From: Bacteroidales bacterium
GTDB lineage: Bacteria > Bacteroidota > Bacteroidia > Bacteroidales > UBA932
Length of the DNA: 36,661 nucleotides
Reading direction: 5' to 3'
Assembly (NCBI GenBank): GCA_017962925.1
Contig: JAGCUK010000062.1
Coordinates: 1 to 36,661, forward strand
The position numbers and the translations under genes are program-made. Under the pieces are notes generated by a model. The model searched no databases, was not told where the DNA came from, and was given only the letters and a program-made list of their open reading frames with translations. Shown here piece after piece: positions 35,984 through 36,661 of the stretch. The stretch's first letter is position 1, and each line of letters starts with the position of its first letter.

Positions 35984-36517
35984 TTGAAAGCAAATAAAAT
36001 ACTTGCTGTCCTTGTGTGTGCCCTGCTGCCTTATGCCGGGCTTACCGCAGGCGGTTTCCAGACCGGCCTTTTCAACTCACTCAAGGGATTCGGTATCTGC
36101 TTCGATCATCCCGCATCGCCCGATATCATCAACAGCTACATGCTGAACGCCGACCTGTATGGCGTACTTGAGGGCAGGATCTGCAGCCCCGGGGTAAAAC
36201 TTGTCTATCTGCACCAGAACAGGCTGCTTGCCTTCGACGCGGGCGAGGCGCAGGCAGGACTGTTCATAGCACCGGGGGTGAGTACGGGTTTTGTGTACAA
36301 CTCCGACTCGGAGTATCCGGGACTGCTTACCGCCGCCTGCCTGTCTTTCTCGCTGCGCTTCAGTTTTACCCGCCGCATCGACATCGAGGCCGGCTTCCTC
36401 ACGGAACTCGGATTCATCAGCAGACGCGATGAATACGGCACTTCAATCCAGGTTTACGACAATGGTTACCAGCATTCATACGTACCCCATATCAAACTGA
36501 TGTATCGCTTTAGATGA
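35984..36517 (+). CDS. Small exported beta-rich protein, unrecognised
   Basis: A 177-residue protein starting at TTG 35984; no in-frame ATG is available upstream before a stop, and the TTG gives a good signal peptide (MKANKILAVLVCALLPYAGLTAG). The mature part alternates hydrophobic and polar residues (VKLVYLHQNRLLAFDAG, LSFSLRFSFTRRIDIEAGF) and ends in YRFR, like a small outer-membrane barrel of about eight strands. A possible -7 box TAACTTAG (one mismatch) is at 35954-35961. It overlaps the next exported protein by four bases (ATGA), so the two form a coupled pair. I do not recognise the family and assign no function. Confidence 0.7.
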   Translation: MKANKILAVLVCALLPYAGLTAGGFQTGLFNSLKGFGICFDHPASPDIINSYMLNADLYGVLEGRICSPGVKLVYLHQNRLLAFDAGEAQAGLFIAPGVSTGFVYNSDSEYPGLLTAACLSFSLRFSFTRRIDIEAGFLTELGFISRRDEYGTSIQVYDNGYQHSYVPHIKLMYRFR

Positions 36518-36661
36518 GACGCTCTATAAGCATAATGACCTGCCTGTTGCTTATCTGCACGGTCGCCCGTGGAGGCGACTGGGCAAAGCGTCTTCATCCA
36601 GGCCTTTCGTGGGGATACAGCACCACGCTGATGACATATCACCATTATAACTATCAGGACC
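36514..36661 (+). CDS. Exported protein, N-terminal part only (cut by window end)
   Basis: ATG 36514 overlaps the stop of the preceding gene (ATGA). The 49 visible codons start MRRSISIMTCLLLICTVARG, a signal peptide, followed by mature sequence with GLSWGYSTTLMTYHHYNY, which looks like the first strand of an outer-membrane barrel. The coupling and similar design suggest it works with the preceding protein. It is too short to assign a family. Confidence 0.65.
   Translation, partial: MRRSISIMTCLLLICTVARGGDWAKRLHPGLSWGYSTTLMTYHHYNYQD

Overview
This window looks like chromosome from a member of the Bacteroidales (Bacteroidetes) with a moderately high GC content. The support is: repeated TAnnTTTG/TTTG promoter elements typical of the phylum; a Rho with a long disordered Ala/Lys/Pro insert; a lipoprotein Omp85 of the TamL type; an LptD with the Bacteroidetes layout; a PorT-like barrel; and a tyrosine recombinase of the Bacteroides mobile-element type. 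Genus cannot be fixed by eye. No tRNA, rRNA, CRISPR array or insertion sequence was seen.

Region 1 (about 1-4110, minus strand) is one end of an integrated element. It holds a five-unit helix-turn-helix protein, a tyrosine recombinase, an unrecognised 429-residue protein whose tail resembles RteC, a 53-base palindrome, an excisionase-like HTH protein and the start of an acidic protein cut by the window edge. Between this block and mnmE lies a repeat-rich stretch that is a good candidate for the attachment site: three TTGTAA words at a 10-base period, a TTGTACC-N6-GGTACAA core-like inverted repeat and an 11-base tandem repeat. The mnmE terminator beside it is intact.

Region 2 (4111-15605) is core chromosome. 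On the minus strand are lptD, then rho and mnmE. Divergent to them are a periplasmic N-acetylmuramoyl-L-alanine amidase, dnaA, a pepD gene broken by one in-frame TGA, and rpe. A biotin ligase gene converges on rpe and overlaps it.

Region 3 (15606-18893, plus strand) is a tightly overlapped ftsH-cdsA-psd operon: membrane proteolysis plus phospholipid head-group synthesis.

Region 4 (18874-29237, minus strand) is a seven-gene run that starts at a near-perfect promoter: phosphofructokinase, ligA, a YihY-type membrane protein, a RelA/SpoT homologue, an Ig-like lipoprotein, a PorT-like barrel and ispG. Adjacent genes abut or overlap, so it very likely makes one transcript.

Region 5 (29254-36661) carries a cytoplasmic GH13 enzyme and a TrmH-family RNA methyltransferase in one minus-strand unit, then divergent tamL, then rarA with a GNAT-like protein (minus), and finally two small exported proteins (plus), the last cut by the window end.

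The points most worth checking are the pepD nonsense codon, the recombination module with its palindrome and candidate attachment site, the unusual donor-site residues of the phosphofructokinase, the compact IspG, and several intergenic regions where two opposing promoters interlock with little or no 5' leader.
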